Shown here: positions 16,538 through 25,660 of the stretch, in pieces
Numbering within the stretch: position 1 is the first letter of the stretch
How the letters are laid out: the number at the start of each line of letters is the position of its first letter
DNA from: Nicoliella lavandulae
GTDB lineage: Bacteria; Bacillota; Bacilli; Lactobacillales; Lactobacillaceae
Direction of reading: 5' to 3'
DNA: 64,000 nucleotides
Assembly (NCBI RefSeq): GCF_037546185.1
Contig: NZ_JAWMWH010000003.1
Span: forward strand, 124,001 to 188,000
Position numbers and translations under genes: made by a program
The notes under the pieces: model-generated
What the model saw: the letters and a program-made list of their open reading frames with translations, nothing else
Told to the model about the DNA's origin: nothing
The model's database searches: none

Positions 16538-17509
16538 TTGGCAGCTATCAATACTGCCAGCGATCAATTAAACAATAATACTAATAAAAAGCCACATAAA
16601 AATCATAAGATAATCAATATTGCGCTTCGTACATTGATGTCATTTGTAGGGATTGCAATTCTTTCAATGGGAGCATCATTTTTAAAGCAGGCTAATCTTG
16701 GGCTGGATCCATTTACTGCTATGAATATTGGTTTCTCGAATTCACTACACATGGAATTAGGTTCCTTTCAATTAATGGTGAATGGGGTATTATTTTTGAT
16801 TGTGTTAATATTCGATCGGAAGCAAATTGGAATCGGAACGGTTTTAAACATGGTTCTGGTTGGATATGAAATTCAGTGGTTTTCAGACTTATACGGTGTC
16901 TTTATTGCACCAGGGTCTGGAATTTATGTAGTTATTGTTGATGTTATCGCTGGATTAGCGCTATTTACGCTAGGAACGTCACTTTACATGTCAACATCAT
17001 TAGGGGCTTCTCCATATGATGCAATTGCACCAATTATTTCACATCGTTTAAAAATTAAGTACCAGTTGGTGCGAAACATGCAAGATATTTTGTTCATGAT
17101 AATTGCATTTCTAGCTCATGGAGCTGTGGGGATTTTAACCTTAGGAGTTGCATTTTTCGCCGGACCTTTGATTAATTATTGGAACCAACACTTTAGTCAA
17201 CGGCTAGTTTATCACATTGATCACTTCAGTACTGAACCAACAATTAAAAATGCTAGCTCTGGAATTGCTGGAGTTGGGAAAATGGGTTACAGTATGGTGT
17301 TACATGCTTACCAACAAACATCATTTGTTGAACAGCATTTAGCTGGTTATTCTGACGAAGAATTAATTGAACTAACCCATAATACTGAACGTGCAATTGA
17401 AAGATCAACGAAGCTACAACAGAGTTTAACAACCCGTTTGAATGCATTAAAACAAGAAGCGAACAAGCGGCATATTAAGATTCCTAAATTAGATGAATAT
17501 GATCAATAA
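16538..17509 (+). CDS. YczE/YyaS-like membrane protein with a long cytosolic C-terminal extension
   Basis: A 323-residue protein. About five to six membrane helices occupy residues 30-215, with the family patterns SMGASFLKQANLGLDPFTAMNIG and LGTSLYMSTSLGASPYDAIAP. YczE-type proteins are about 215 residues. Here a further 95 residues follow, ending in a predicted coiled coil (LIELTHNTERAIERSTKLQQS) and a basic tail. The TTG at 16538 is chosen because AAAGGAG (16522-16528) is 9 bases before it; the TTG at 16529 touches the SD. Function of the family is not established. It is divergent from the sugar-uptake gene and may share its cre sites. Confidence 0.8.
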   Translation: MAAINTASDQLNNNTNKKPHKNHKIINIALRTLMSFVGIAILSMGASFLKQANLGLDPFTAMNIGFSNSLHMELGSFQLMVNGVLFLIVLIFDRKQIGIGTVLNMVLVGYEIQWFSDLYGVFIAPGSGIYVVIVDVIAGLALFTLGTSLYMSTSLGASPYDAIAPIISHRLKIKYQLVRNMQDILFMIIAFLAHGAVGILTLGVAFFAGPLINYWNQHFSQRLVYHIDHFSTEPTIKNASSGIAGVGKMGYSMVLHAYQQTSFVEQHLAGYSDEELIELTHNTERAIERSTKLQQSLTTRLNALKQEANKRHIKIPKLDEYDQ

Positions 17510-17515
17510 ATACTT

Positions 17516-17546
17516 AAAGCTAATCATTAAATTGATTAGCTTTTTT
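17516..17546 (+). terminator. Intrinsic terminator
   Basis: AAGCTAATCA / TGATTAGCTT stem with 6-nt loop and T6. Confidence 0.85.
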
Positions 17547-17751
17547 ATTTTACATATATGAGACATAGTTCGATAGTTTGTGAATTAATTGTCAATATTA
17601 TCAAAAACGTCACTAGGGAATGACAAAAGGTTGTTTACAACACAAAAAAAGTTTTAATTTTTTAAAAGAGGGCGGAATTATTATCATATCAATTCTAATT
17701 TAGAAATGGTTGTAAACGAGCTATTTTGAATTAAGTCATGCCATCTTGAAA

Positions 17752-17798
17752 ACACAATATATATGATATATCGTTATATGTAACGCTATATATAGTGC
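17752..17798 (+). promoter_or_regulatory. Two NrdR boxes upstream of nrdD
   Basis: ACACAATATATATGAT (17752-17767) and ACGCTATATATAGTGC (17783-17798) both match the NrdR box (about ACACTATATATAGTGT). They are spaced 31 bp start to start, three helical turns, the spacing known for cooperative NrdR binding. They lie just ahead of the nrdD start. The preceding stretch 17547-17751 has no other recognised feature. Confidence 0.82.
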
Positions 17799-17827
17799 AC
17801 AATTCACAGAAGGGTCATGATTTAGAA

Positions 17828-20017
17828 ATGCAAAAAACTGAGTTTGACAATGTAATAATTATTAAAAAAAGTGGTGATAAAACACCATTTTATGATTATA
17901 AACTAGAGTATATTTTGGATCAATTATCAGTTAGTCCGGCACTAAAAACAACTTTTTATAAGCGATTAGCAGCAGCAATGTCAGTTGATAATTCACTTAA
18001 AACTACTGCAATTCGTGAAGTAATGAACAATTTCTTATTAGATAATGATTTGATCGATGAACAGCATCAATACCAAAAATTCTATGAACAAGATCAAGCA
18101 ATGTGGGCCAAAGCAACTGATATTGAGCAAAATATCAAACAGTTATTTGACAAAAACTCGCGAGTTGTGCACGAAAATGCAAATAAGGACAGTAAAGTTT
18201 TTAATACACAACGTGATTTACAAGCCGGCCGTTCAAGCAAGGCCATTGGATTGAAGATGTTGCCTAAGGTAGTTGCCATGGCTCATTTAAGAGGGGATAT
18301 TCACTGGCATGATTTGGATTACTCACCAGCAACACCTGAAACTAATTGTTGTTTAGTAGACTTTAGTAACATGCTTAATAATGGTTTCAAAATTGGTAAT
18401 GCAAAAGTTTCATCCCCTAAATCAATTCAAACCGCAACGGCTCAAGTGGCCCAAATTATTGCTAACGTTGCGTCATTACAATATGGTGGGATTTCATTTG
18501 ATCGGGCCGATGAAGTCTTGGCTCCGTTTGCGGAACTAAACTACCAAAAACATATTAAAGAAGCTGAAGAATGGGTTGCTGAAGATAAAAGAGCTGACTA
18601 TGCTAAGCAACGAACCCAAAAGGATATTTACGATGCAATGCAGGCCTTAGAATATGAAATTAATACTTTATACTCTTCTCAAGGTCAAACGCCGTTCACG
18701 ACGGTTAGCTTTGGACTCGGTACAAATTGGTTTGAACGTGAAATTCAAAAAGATATTTTTAAAATTCGAATTAAGGGATTAGGAGTTGAACAACGGACAG
18801 CCATTTTTCCTAAATTGACCTACGCGCTAAAAAAGGGTCTAAATCTTAATCCTGGTGATCCTAATTATGATATTAAGCAATTAGCAGTGGACTGTTCTAC
18901 CAAGCGGATGTACCCAGATATTTTAAACTATGATTCGTTAACTGACATTACGGGAAACTTTAAGGCACCAATGGGCTGTCGTTCCTTTTTACCAAAGTGG
19001 ACTGATGCAGATGGTAAAGAAGTTAATGCTGGTCGGATGAACTTAGGGGTCGTAACGGTAAACTTACCTCGAATCGCACTTTATGCGAATGGTGATATGG
19101 AAAAATTCTGGACAATCTTCAAGGATAAGATGCATGTGGTACACCAAGCACTTGCATATCGAATTGAACGTTGTAAAGAGGCAAAGCCAGCTAATGCACC
19201 GCTTTTGTATAAATATGGTGCGTTTGGCAAACGATTAACTGACGATGATAGTGTTGATGAACTATTTAATAATGAACGAGCAACGGTCTCAGTTGGCTAT
19301 ATTGGACTATATGAAGTTGGTGCTAGTTTCTTTGGCCATGGCTGGGAACAAAATGCTGACGCCCATGCATTTACGGTCGAAATCGTAAGACAGTTGAATC
19401 TGCTTTGTCAAAAGTGGTCCAAGGAAAGTGGTTATCACTACAGTCTTTACTCCACTCCTGCTGAGTCGCTAACGGATACTTTCTGTCAAGACGATATTAA
19501 GAAGTTCGGTAAGGTGGCAGATATTACTGATAAAGAATATTACACTAATAGTTTTCATTATGATGTCCGGAAAAATCCGAATCCATTTGAAAAACTAACC
19601 TTTGAAGAAGCCTACCCACACTATGCTTCTGCTGGATTTATTCATTACTGTGAATATCCGAATCTAAAACAAAATCCCAAGGCACTAGAAGCGGTTTGGG
19701 ATTGGGCATATGACCATGTTGGTTATTTAGGAACGAATACGTCCATCGATCAATGCTTTAAGTGTGGATTTAAGGGTGATTTTAATGCTACGGCTCGCGG
19801 TTTCGTATGTCCACAGTGTGGAAATCATGATCCAAAGTATTGTGACGTGGTTAAACGAACTTGTGGCTATCTTGGAAATCCACAAGCACGGCCAATGGTC
19901 CATGGTCGACACGAAGAAATTGCATCCCGAGTAAAACATATGACAGGAGGAATGATTAAAAATGCCGCGGAACACGAAAAGTCCAAACAATCCGACACCC
20001 AAAGAGTGGCTCGCTAA
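17828..20017 (+). CDS. nrdD: Anaerobic ribonucleoside-triphosphate reductase, large subunit
   Basis: A 729-residue class III reductase. It has an N-terminal ATP-cone-like segment (VIIIKKSGDKTPFYDYKLEYIL), then the ten-stranded catalytic barrel with HLRGDIHWHDLDYSP and TNCCLVDF. The C-terminus has the zinc site CFKCGFKGDF...CPQCGNHD and the glycyl-radical loop RTCGYLGNPQARP. It makes dNTPs from NTPs without oxygen after NrdG abstracts a hydrogen from the glycine. ATG 17828 is preferred because an earlier in-frame GTG at 17795 lies inside a NrdR box. It overlaps nrdG by 56 bp and begins an apparent seven-gene unit that runs into suf. Confidence 0.95.
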   Translation: MQKTEFDNVIIIKKSGDKTPFYDYKLEYILDQLSVSPALKTTFYKRLAAAMSVDNSLKTTAIREVMNNFLLDNDLIDEQHQYQKFYEQDQAMWAKATDIEQNIKQLFDKNSRVVHENANKDSKVFNTQRDLQAGRSSKAIGLKMLPKVVAMAHLRGDIHWHDLDYSPATPETNCCLVDFSNMLNNGFKIGNAKVSSPKSIQTATAQVAQIIANVASLQYGGISFDRADEVLAPFAELNYQKHIKEAEEWVAEDKRADYAKQRTQKDIYDAMQALEYEINTLYSSQGQTPFTTVSFGLGTNWFEREIQKDIFKIRIKGLGVEQRTAIFPKLTYALKKGLNLNPGDPNYDIKQLAVDCSTKRMYPDILNYDSLTDITGNFKAPMGCRSFLPKWTDADGKEVNAGRMNLGVVTVNLPRIALYANGDMEKFWTIFKDKMHVVHQALAYRIERCKEAKPANAPLLYKYGAFGKRLTDDDSVDELFNNERATVSVGYIGLYEVGASFFGHGWEQNADAHAFTVEIVRQLNLLCQKWSKESGYHYSLYSTPAESLTDTFCQDDIKKFGKVADITDKEYYTNSFHYDVRKNPNPFEKLTFEEAYPHYASAGFIHYCEYPNLKQNPKALEAVWDWAYDHVGYLGTNTSIDQCFKCGFKGDFNATARGFVCPQCGNHDPKYCDVVKRTCGYLGNPQARPMVHGRHEEIASRVKHMTGGMIKNAAEHEKSKQSDTQRVAR

Positions 20018-20543
20018 TGACCTTAGTTTACAGTATATAGCTGACTATAAAGCATTTAACTTTGTTGATGGTGAGGGAATTCGGTGTAGTTTATACGTCA
20101 GTGGTTGTCTATTTCACTGCCCTGGTTGTTATAACGTGGCTGCACAAAATTTTCACTATGGTCAACCCTATACGCAAGAGTTAGAGGATCAAATTATTGA
20201 AGATATGCATAAACCATACGTACAAGGGTTAACTTTATTAGGTGGTGAACCATTCTTGAACACTCAGGTATGTATAAAGATATGCGAACGAGTGCGCAAG
20301 GAGTTTGGCCATACAAAGGATATTTGGTCCTGGACTGGTTATACATGGGATGAATTAATGAAAGAATCATTTGATAAATTAAAGCTATTGTCATTAATTG
20401 ATATCTTAGTTGATGGTCGCTTTTTGGAAGAAAAGAAGGACTTAACCCTTCAATTCCGTGGTAGTTCGAACCAACGCATCATTAAAGTTCCAGAATCATT
20501 GGAACAGGATAAAGTGGTGTTATGGGATAAGCTAGTGCATTAA
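19962..20543 (+). CDS. nrdG: Anaerobic ribonucleotide reductase activating protein (radical SAM)
   Basis: A 193-residue radical-SAM activase. The cluster motif CLFHCPGC (Cx3Cx2C) binds the [4Fe-4S] cluster that cleaves S-adenosylmethionine and installs the glycyl radical on NrdD. GLTLLGGEPF is the SAM-binding GGE motif. The ATG lies inside the end of nrdD with SD AGGAGG upstream, so translation is coupled. Only 12 bp separate its stop from sufC, with no terminator between, so its Fe-S supplier is probably made from the same mRNA. Confidence 0.95.
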   Translation: MPRNTKSPNNPTPKEWLANDLSLQYIADYKAFNFVDGEGIRCSLYVSGCLFHCPGCYNVAAQNFHYGQPYTQELEDQIIEDMHKPYVQGLTLLGGEPFLNTQVCIKICERVRKEFGHTKDIWSWTGYTWDELMKESFDKLKLLSLIDILVDGRFLEEKKDLTLQFRGSSNQRIIKVPESLEQDKVVLWDKLVH

Positions 20544-20555
20544 GGAGATGGCGAA

Positions 20556-21329
20556 ATGCTAACAATTAATGATTTACATGTTCAGATTAATGAAACGAAT
20601 GAAGAAGTAGTTAAAGGGCTTGATCTAACCATTCCTGACGGTGAAATCCATGTAATTATGGGGCCAAACGGAACTGGAAAATCAACGCTTTCACAGACCA
20701 TCATGGGTTCTGACCGTTACTCAATTACTAGTGGTGACATCAGTATGGATGGCAATCGCCTAAATGACCTAGCCACCGATGAGCGAGCTCGATTAGGTAT
20801 CTTTTTGGCAATGCAATATCCAACTGAAATTACCGGGATTAAAAACGTTGATTTTATCAGAGCGGCAGTAAATGCAATGAGCACCAGTAAAAACAAACCA
20901 TCAGTCCTTCAATTTATGCAACGATTAGAATCTCGCATGGATTTGTTGGATATTCCAGAAGACTATACTAATCGCTACTTGAACGAGGGCTTTTCTGGTG
21001 GTGAAAAGAAACGAAATGAAATTTTGCAAATGATGATGGTCGAACCCAAACTAGCTATTCTAGACGAAATTGATTCGGGATTAGACATCGATGCATTAAA
21101 GGTAGTTTCAAAGGGAATTAATGCCATGCGTTCAGATCATTTTAGCTCGTTGATCATTACACATTATGACCGGATTTTAAGATACGTTAAACCAGATGTC
21201 GTTCACGTTATGATGGGCGGTAAGATCGTCACTAGTGGCGGATTAGAACTAGCTGAACAATTAGAACAGGGTGGCTATGCTGAATTAAGAGATCGGCTAG
21301 GGTTAGATATTAAGTTGGTGGATGAGTAA
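20556..21329 (+). CDS. sufC: Fe-S cluster assembly ATPase SufC
   Basis: A 257-residue ABC-type ATPase of the SUF scaffold. Walker A is GPNGTGKST (about 36-44). The signature loop is FSGGEKKRNEI and Walker B LAILDEIDSGLD, with a His switch in LIITHYD. SufC binds SufB and SufD and drives the conformational change for cluster building in the cytosol. SD aaggag precedes the ATG, and its stop overlaps the sufD start by one base. First suf gene, directly behind nrdG. Confidence 0.96.
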   Translation: MLTINDLHVQINETNEEVVKGLDLTIPDGEIHVIMGPNGTGKSTLSQTIMGSDRYSITSGDISMDGNRLNDLATDERARLGIFLAMQYPTEITGIKNVDFIRAAVNAMSTSKNKPSVLQFMQRLESRMDLLDIPEDYTNRYLNEGFSGGEKKRNEILQMMMVEPKLAILDEIDSGLDIDALKVVSKGINAMRSDHFSSLIITHYDRILRYVKPDVVHVMMGGKIVTSGGLELAEQLEQGGYAELRDRLGLDIKLVDE

Positions 21330-22492
21330 TGAAATCGATGACAATTGAAGAATTTGCCCGTGCGAATCAAGAACCAGAATGGTTACAAGTGAAGCGGCAA
21401 GTAGTTAGCCAGATGATTTCCGATTTCTCAATGGATCCTAAAAAACGTGCTTATCGTTATTCAGTTCCGGAATTACATGCGCGTCAAATCAATCCTGATA
21501 ACCAAGCACCAGCAAAATTGGCATCGAAAGGGGTTATCATGATGGATTTATTTGCGGCCGCTAGTCAATATCCAGAGTTCGTGCAAGAAAATTTGATGGA
21601 AAAAGCAATTGAATGGCGAAACAATGCATTCAATGCACGCCACTTAGCCTACCTGCAGTCTGGAGCGTTTATTTATTTGCCTCCTAATACAGTTTTAAAT
21701 GAACCAATTGAGCTAAGTCATTTAATCGATCATCAAGTTCAAGAAAAACACCTGTTAATTATTGCTGGAGCTAATGCCAAGTCAACGTTCACCTTTGCTG
21801 ATTTAACGCGCGACAATGCTAATGATTGTTTGATGGTTGAAGTTTTGCTAGGCGATAATGCCCACGTTGAATACTATGATGCCGCTAATTCGAATGCCCA
21901 TCATAATCATCGGGTGTTGAACGCATATTTAGCTCAAAATGCTGATTTAAAAACCTTTGTGGGTCTATTTAACCGCTTCGATACTTGCTATGAAAGTCAC
22001 TTTAGTCTAGACGGACAAAGCAGTAGTGGTGAAATTAACATTGTGAACCTAGGCGATGGCCATCAAAAGCAAACGATTCAAGCTGATATAGTAAACGAAA
22101 GCCCGAACACACACGGCGAAATCAAAGAACGCGGAATCGTTGCCGACCATGCTAAGACTCATTGCTATACCAATGGCATTATCCACCCTAATGGCTATGG
22201 CAGTTATTCCGATCAAACGAGTCGTTTATTGACGTTAGATGAAACCAGTCGTGGTGAAGTTGATCCAGTATTACTGATTGAAAACTATGATGTAATTGCT
22301 GGCCACGCTGCTAGTGTTGGTAAGGTCGATGCCGATCAATTGTACTACCTCAATAGTCGTGGCATTCCCATTCGAGACGCCAAGGTTTTGTTAATTCGGG
22401 GATTCTTATTGCCATTAGTCAACGAGTTTCCAGATCAATCCATGCGAAAACAGATGATGCAAAAATTAGAGGAGCGATTTTATGTTGAGTGA
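21329..22492 (+). CDS. sufD: Fe-S cluster assembly protein SufD
   Basis: A 387-residue SufB/SufD-family protein. The N-terminal helical part (ARANQEPEWLQVKRQVVSQM) is followed by the right-handed beta-helix core. The C-terminal family motif is GHAASVGKVDADQLYYLNSRGIPIRDAKVLLIRGFL, whose His is conserved in SufD. It pairs with SufB in the SufBC2D scaffold. It overlaps sufC by one base and sufS by 11 bases. Confidence 0.95.
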   Translation: MKSMTIEEFARANQEPEWLQVKRQVVSQMISDFSMDPKKRAYRYSVPELHARQINPDNQAPAKLASKGVIMMDLFAAASQYPEFVQENLMEKAIEWRNNAFNARHLAYLQSGAFIYLPPNTVLNEPIELSHLIDHQVQEKHLLIIAGANAKSTFTFADLTRDNANDCLMVEVLLGDNAHVEYYDAANSNAHHNHRVLNAYLAQNADLKTFVGLFNRFDTCYESHFSLDGQSSSGEINIVNLGDGHQKQTIQADIVNESPNTHGEIKERGIVADHAKTHCYTNGIIHPNGYGSYSDQTSRLLTLDETSRGEVDPVLLIENYDVIAGHAASVGKVDADQLYYLNSRGIPIRDAKVLLIRGFLLPLVNEFPDQSMRKQMMQKLEERFYVE

Positions 22493-23705
22493 ACAGGTTC
22501 AAAATGACTTTCCATTTTTTAATAATACTAATCGTGACTTGGTTTACTTAGACAATGCTGCAACCACCCAGAAACCACAAGCAGTAATTGAAGCGATTCG
22601 AACTGCTTATGTCGAGCATAGTTTTAATGTGCATCGAAGTGTCTACACCGCTGCCCAGCAAACTACAGACGAATACGAAGCAGTAAGAGCTAAAGTTGCT
22701 CGTTTTATTAATGCAACCAGTTCCGAGCAGATTATTTTTACGAAGGGGACGACCGATGGAATTAATCTAGTGGCGAACGGCTATTTTAAACATCATTTAC
22801 ACCCAGGGGATGAAATCGTTGTGGCAATCAGTGAGCACCATAGTAATTTATTGCCTTGGTTACAATTAGCAAAAACTAATGGGCTAAAAATACGATACAT
22901 TGAGTTAGCTTCAAATGGTCGATTGAATTTAGCTCAGGCTCGACAAGTAGTGAACACTAAAACTAAGTTAGTGGCGATTGCTGCGGTATCTAATGTTTTA
23001 GGGACCATTAACCCGGTCGTTGAGCTTAGTCGGCTTGCCCATCAACATCATGCCCAATTACTGGTTGATGCTGCTCAGGCGGCTCCCGAGTTGAAAATGG
23101 ATGTTGCAAAATGGGACGCCGATTGGGTAGTTTGGTCGGCACATAAGATGTTAGGGCCAACCGGGGTTGGTATTTTGTATGGCAAGCAACAACGATTAGC
23201 GCAACTAGTTCCAGAACAATTAGGTGGTGAAATGGTTGATGCAGTCAGCCGCGATTCATTTACTACCCAGCCACTACCATGGCGGCTAGAAGCTGGTACG
23301 CCTAATATAGCGGGAGTGATTGGATTTGGAGCTGCGCTTGATTATTTGAACCAAATTGGGATGCAATCAATTCAAAATGATTGTCAACAACTTGGTCAAT
23401 TAATCTATGATGAATTAACGTCGATTGATGGAGTTGAAGTTTACGGGCCTACAAAACGTGATACTGGAATTGTGACTTTCAACATCGCATCGATTCATTC
23501 TCACGATGTAGCTTCTGCGCTAGATTTAAATCAAATTGCTGTCAGGGCTGGTTACCATTGTGCAGAACCATTGATGAAGGCATTAAATACTAACGGAGCG
23601 GTACGGGCTAGTGCTTATTTTTATAATTCAATTGATGATGCGCAACGATTAATTAATGCGGTGAAATCAACAAAGGAGTTCTTTATTGCGAATGCAAATG
23701 AATGA
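22482..23705 (+). CDS. sufS: Cysteine desulfurase SufS
   Basis: A 407-residue class-V PLP enzyme that takes sulfur from cysteine as a persulfide. The PLP lysine is K222 in WSAHKMLGPTG. The persulfide cysteine is C360 in RAGYHCAEPL, on the short group-II loop, which needs an activator such as SufU. HRSVYTAAQQTTDEYE and the cofactor-binding EHHSNLLPW are also present. It starts within the end of sufD and overlaps sufU. Confidence 0.96.
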   Translation: MLSEQVQNDFPFFNNTNRDLVYLDNAATTQKPQAVIEAIRTAYVEHSFNVHRSVYTAAQQTTDEYEAVRAKVARFINATSSEQIIFTKGTTDGINLVANGYFKHHLHPGDEIVVAISEHHSNLLPWLQLAKTNGLKIRYIELASNGRLNLAQARQVVNTKTKLVAIAAVSNVLGTINPVVELSRLAHQHHAQLLVDAAQAAPELKMDVAKWDADWVVWSAHKMLGPTGVGILYGKQQRLAQLVPEQLGGEMVDAVSRDSFTTQPLPWRLEAGTPNIAGVIGFGAALDYLNQIGMQSIQNDCQQLGQLIYDELTSIDGVEVYGPTKRDTGIVTFNIASIHSHDVASALDLNQIAVRAGYHCAEPLMKALNTNGAVRASAYFYNSIDDAQRLINAVKSTKEFFIANANE

Positions 23706-24135
23706 AATATACCAACGAATGATTTTAGATTATGCTAAGGTAAGCCAACGTGAAACGGCAGATCACTTAAGTAATACGGATTCAATTCAGCTGGATAATC
23801 CTAGTTGTGGTGATCGAATTAAACTTGTCGTTGAACGTGATGGACAACTAGTGACTGCCATTAGTTATCAAGTTGAGGGATGCATTATTTGTCGTGCTGC
23901 GCTTGCAATTATGAAGCAACAGTTAATGAATCAAACGGTACCAACAATTAATCATTTGATAACGGCTTTTTCACAGTTGATGATGAATCAACCGATTGAT
24001 ACTGCAGCTAAAACTCAGTTAGGTGATGCAGTGGGGCTCCATGCAATTGTTAAGTTACCAGTCCGTATTAAGTGTGCCATGTTACCGTGGAAGGCAATCT
24101 CGCAAGCATTGAATGGGGGAATTAGCAATCGATGA
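23686..24135 (+). CDS. sufU: Zinc-dependent sulfurtransferase SufU
   Basis: A 149-residue SufU that accepts persulfide sulfur from SufS. The ligand set is complete: C41 and D43 in NPSCGDRI, C66 in EGCIICR, and C130 in RIKCAMLPW. C41 is the sulfur acceptor in characterised SufU. The TTG at 23686 is chosen because AAGGAG (23673-23678) is 7 bases before it; an ATG at 23692 is possible. It overlaps sufS by 20 bp and sufB by 23 bp. Confidence 0.94.
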   Translation: MRMQMNEIYQRMILDYAKVSQRETADHLSNTDSIQLDNPSCGDRIKLVVERDGQLVTAISYQVEGCIICRAALAIMKQQLMNQTVPTINHLITAFSQLMMNQPIDTAAKTQLGDAVGLHAIVKLPVRIKCAMLPWKAISQALNGGISNR

Positions 24136-25528
24136 TTCAATTAAAAATTTAAATGATGATTATCAATATGGTTTTAAAGATGAATATGATCCAGTTTATA
24201 CAACTGGAGCTGGTTTAAATGAGTCCATTGTGCGTGAAATATCGGCTCAAAAGCACGAACCAAAGTGGATGTTAGCAATTCGCCTAAAGGCTTTGCAGAT
24301 ATATAATAAACTGCCGATGCCGGATTTTGGTCCCGACTTGTCAGATTTAGATTTAGACGCAATTCATTATTTTCAACGGGCAACGGACCATGTATCTAGG
24401 GATTGGAATGATGTGCCCGAAAACATGAAGAATACGTTCGAAAAAATGGGTGTACCAGAAGCTGAACGTAAATATTTAGCTGGTGCTGAAGCACAGTATG
24501 AGTCCGAAGCAGTATATGCTAGTTTAAAAAAGGAATTTGCTGATCAAGGAATTATTTTTACTGATACTGACACAGCTTTAAAGCAACATCCGGATTTAGT
24601 ACGTGCGTACTTTGGTAAACTAGTGGGTCCTGCTAATAATAAATTTGCGGCTTTAAATACAGCGGTGTGGTCAGGCGGCGTCTTTTTATACATTCCAAAA
24701 GGGGTCCACTGTAAAGTACCAATTCAAAGCTTTTTTAGAATTAATAACGGTAGCACGGGTCAATTTGAACGGACGATCATTATTGTCGAAGCAGGAGCCA
24801 GCGTTAACTATGTTGAAGGGTGTACAGCACCTAATTATTCTGAAGATAGCCTTCATGCAGCCATTGTTGAGGTATTCGTTAAACGAGATGCATTTGCGCG
24901 TTATACAACGATTCAAAATTGGTCGGACAATGTTTATAGCTTAGAGACCAAGCGTGCTGCTGCAGATGAAAATGCAACGATGGAGTGGGTTGACGGTAAT
25001 CTAGGTTCCAAAGTCACCATGAAGTATCCTAGTATTGACTTAAATGGCCCCAATGCGACTGGAACCATGCTTTCAATTGCATTTGCCACTAATCATATCT
25101 TTCAAGATACTGGTGCTATAATGCGTCATAATGCGCCATATACTTCTTCTAATATTATTTCCAAGTCGATTTGTAAAACGGGTGGCATTTGTAACTATCG
25201 TGGTAAGGTCCGCGTAAGAGAACATAGTCGGGGTTCTAAATCACACATTGAATGTGACACCATCATTATGGATGACGAATCAAAAAGTGATACGATTCCA
25301 CAAAATATCATTAATAATGGTGATGCGACCCTAGAACATGAGGCAAAGGTCTCTAAGATCTCAGAAACTGATCTTTATTATTTAATGAGCCGAGGCTTAA
25401 CTGAATCAGAAGCGACTAAAATGATTATTATGGGATTCATTGAACCGTTTTCAAAACAATTACCAATGGAATATGCAGTTGAACTAAATCGGCTGATTGA
25501 TTATCAAATGGACGAATCAGTGGGATAA
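24113..25528 (+). CDS. sufB: Fe-S cluster assembly scaffold SufB
   Basis: A 471-residue scaffold on which clusters are built. Typical blocks are YQYGFKDEYDPVYTTGAGLNE, a beta-helix with WSGGVFLYIPKGVHCKVP and VEGCTAPNYSEDSLHAA, and a C-terminus SRGSKSHIECDTIIMDDESKSDTIP with EHEAKVSKISETDLYYLMSRG. Conserved cysteines for cluster or sulfur handling lie in VEGCTAP and HIECDT. The start is the ATG inside sufU; its SD is weak, so coupling is likely. A strong terminator follows and ends the nrd-suf unit. Confidence 0.95.
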   Translation: MGELAIDDSIKNLNDDYQYGFKDEYDPVYTTGAGLNESIVREISAQKHEPKWMLAIRLKALQIYNKLPMPDFGPDLSDLDLDAIHYFQRATDHVSRDWNDVPENMKNTFEKMGVPEAERKYLAGAEAQYESEAVYASLKKEFADQGIIFTDTDTALKQHPDLVRAYFGKLVGPANNKFAALNTAVWSGGVFLYIPKGVHCKVPIQSFFRINNGSTGQFERTIIIVEAGASVNYVEGCTAPNYSEDSLHAAIVEVFVKRDAFARYTTIQNWSDNVYSLETKRAAADENATMEWVDGNLGSKVTMKYPSIDLNGPNATGTMLSIAFATNHIFQDTGAIMRHNAPYTSSNIISKSICKTGGICNYRGKVRVREHSRGSKSHIECDTIIMDDESKSDTIPQNIINNGDATLEHEAKVSKISETDLYYLMSRGLTESEATKMIIMGFIEPFSKQLPMEYAVELNRLIDYQMDESVG

Positions 25529-25534
25529 CCCACG

Positions 25535-25574
25535 AATAACGCTAATTAGCAGTGCTAGTTAGCGTTATTTTTTA
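25535..25574 (+). terminator. Intrinsic terminator of the nrd-suf unit
   Basis: AATAACGCTAA / TTAGCGTTATT stem followed by T6. It is the first terminator seen after the NrdR boxes. Confidence 0.88.
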
Positions 25575-25660
25575 ACAAATAAGTAACTTATTATTAAATA
25601 TAAAATATTTACAATTAAAAATAAATAATTTATAATTAGTTTGAAACTGGAGGTATGATG

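Noticed and set aside
17795..17827. Earlier GTG start for nrdD
   Set aside because: The GTG lies inside the second NrdR box with no SD.
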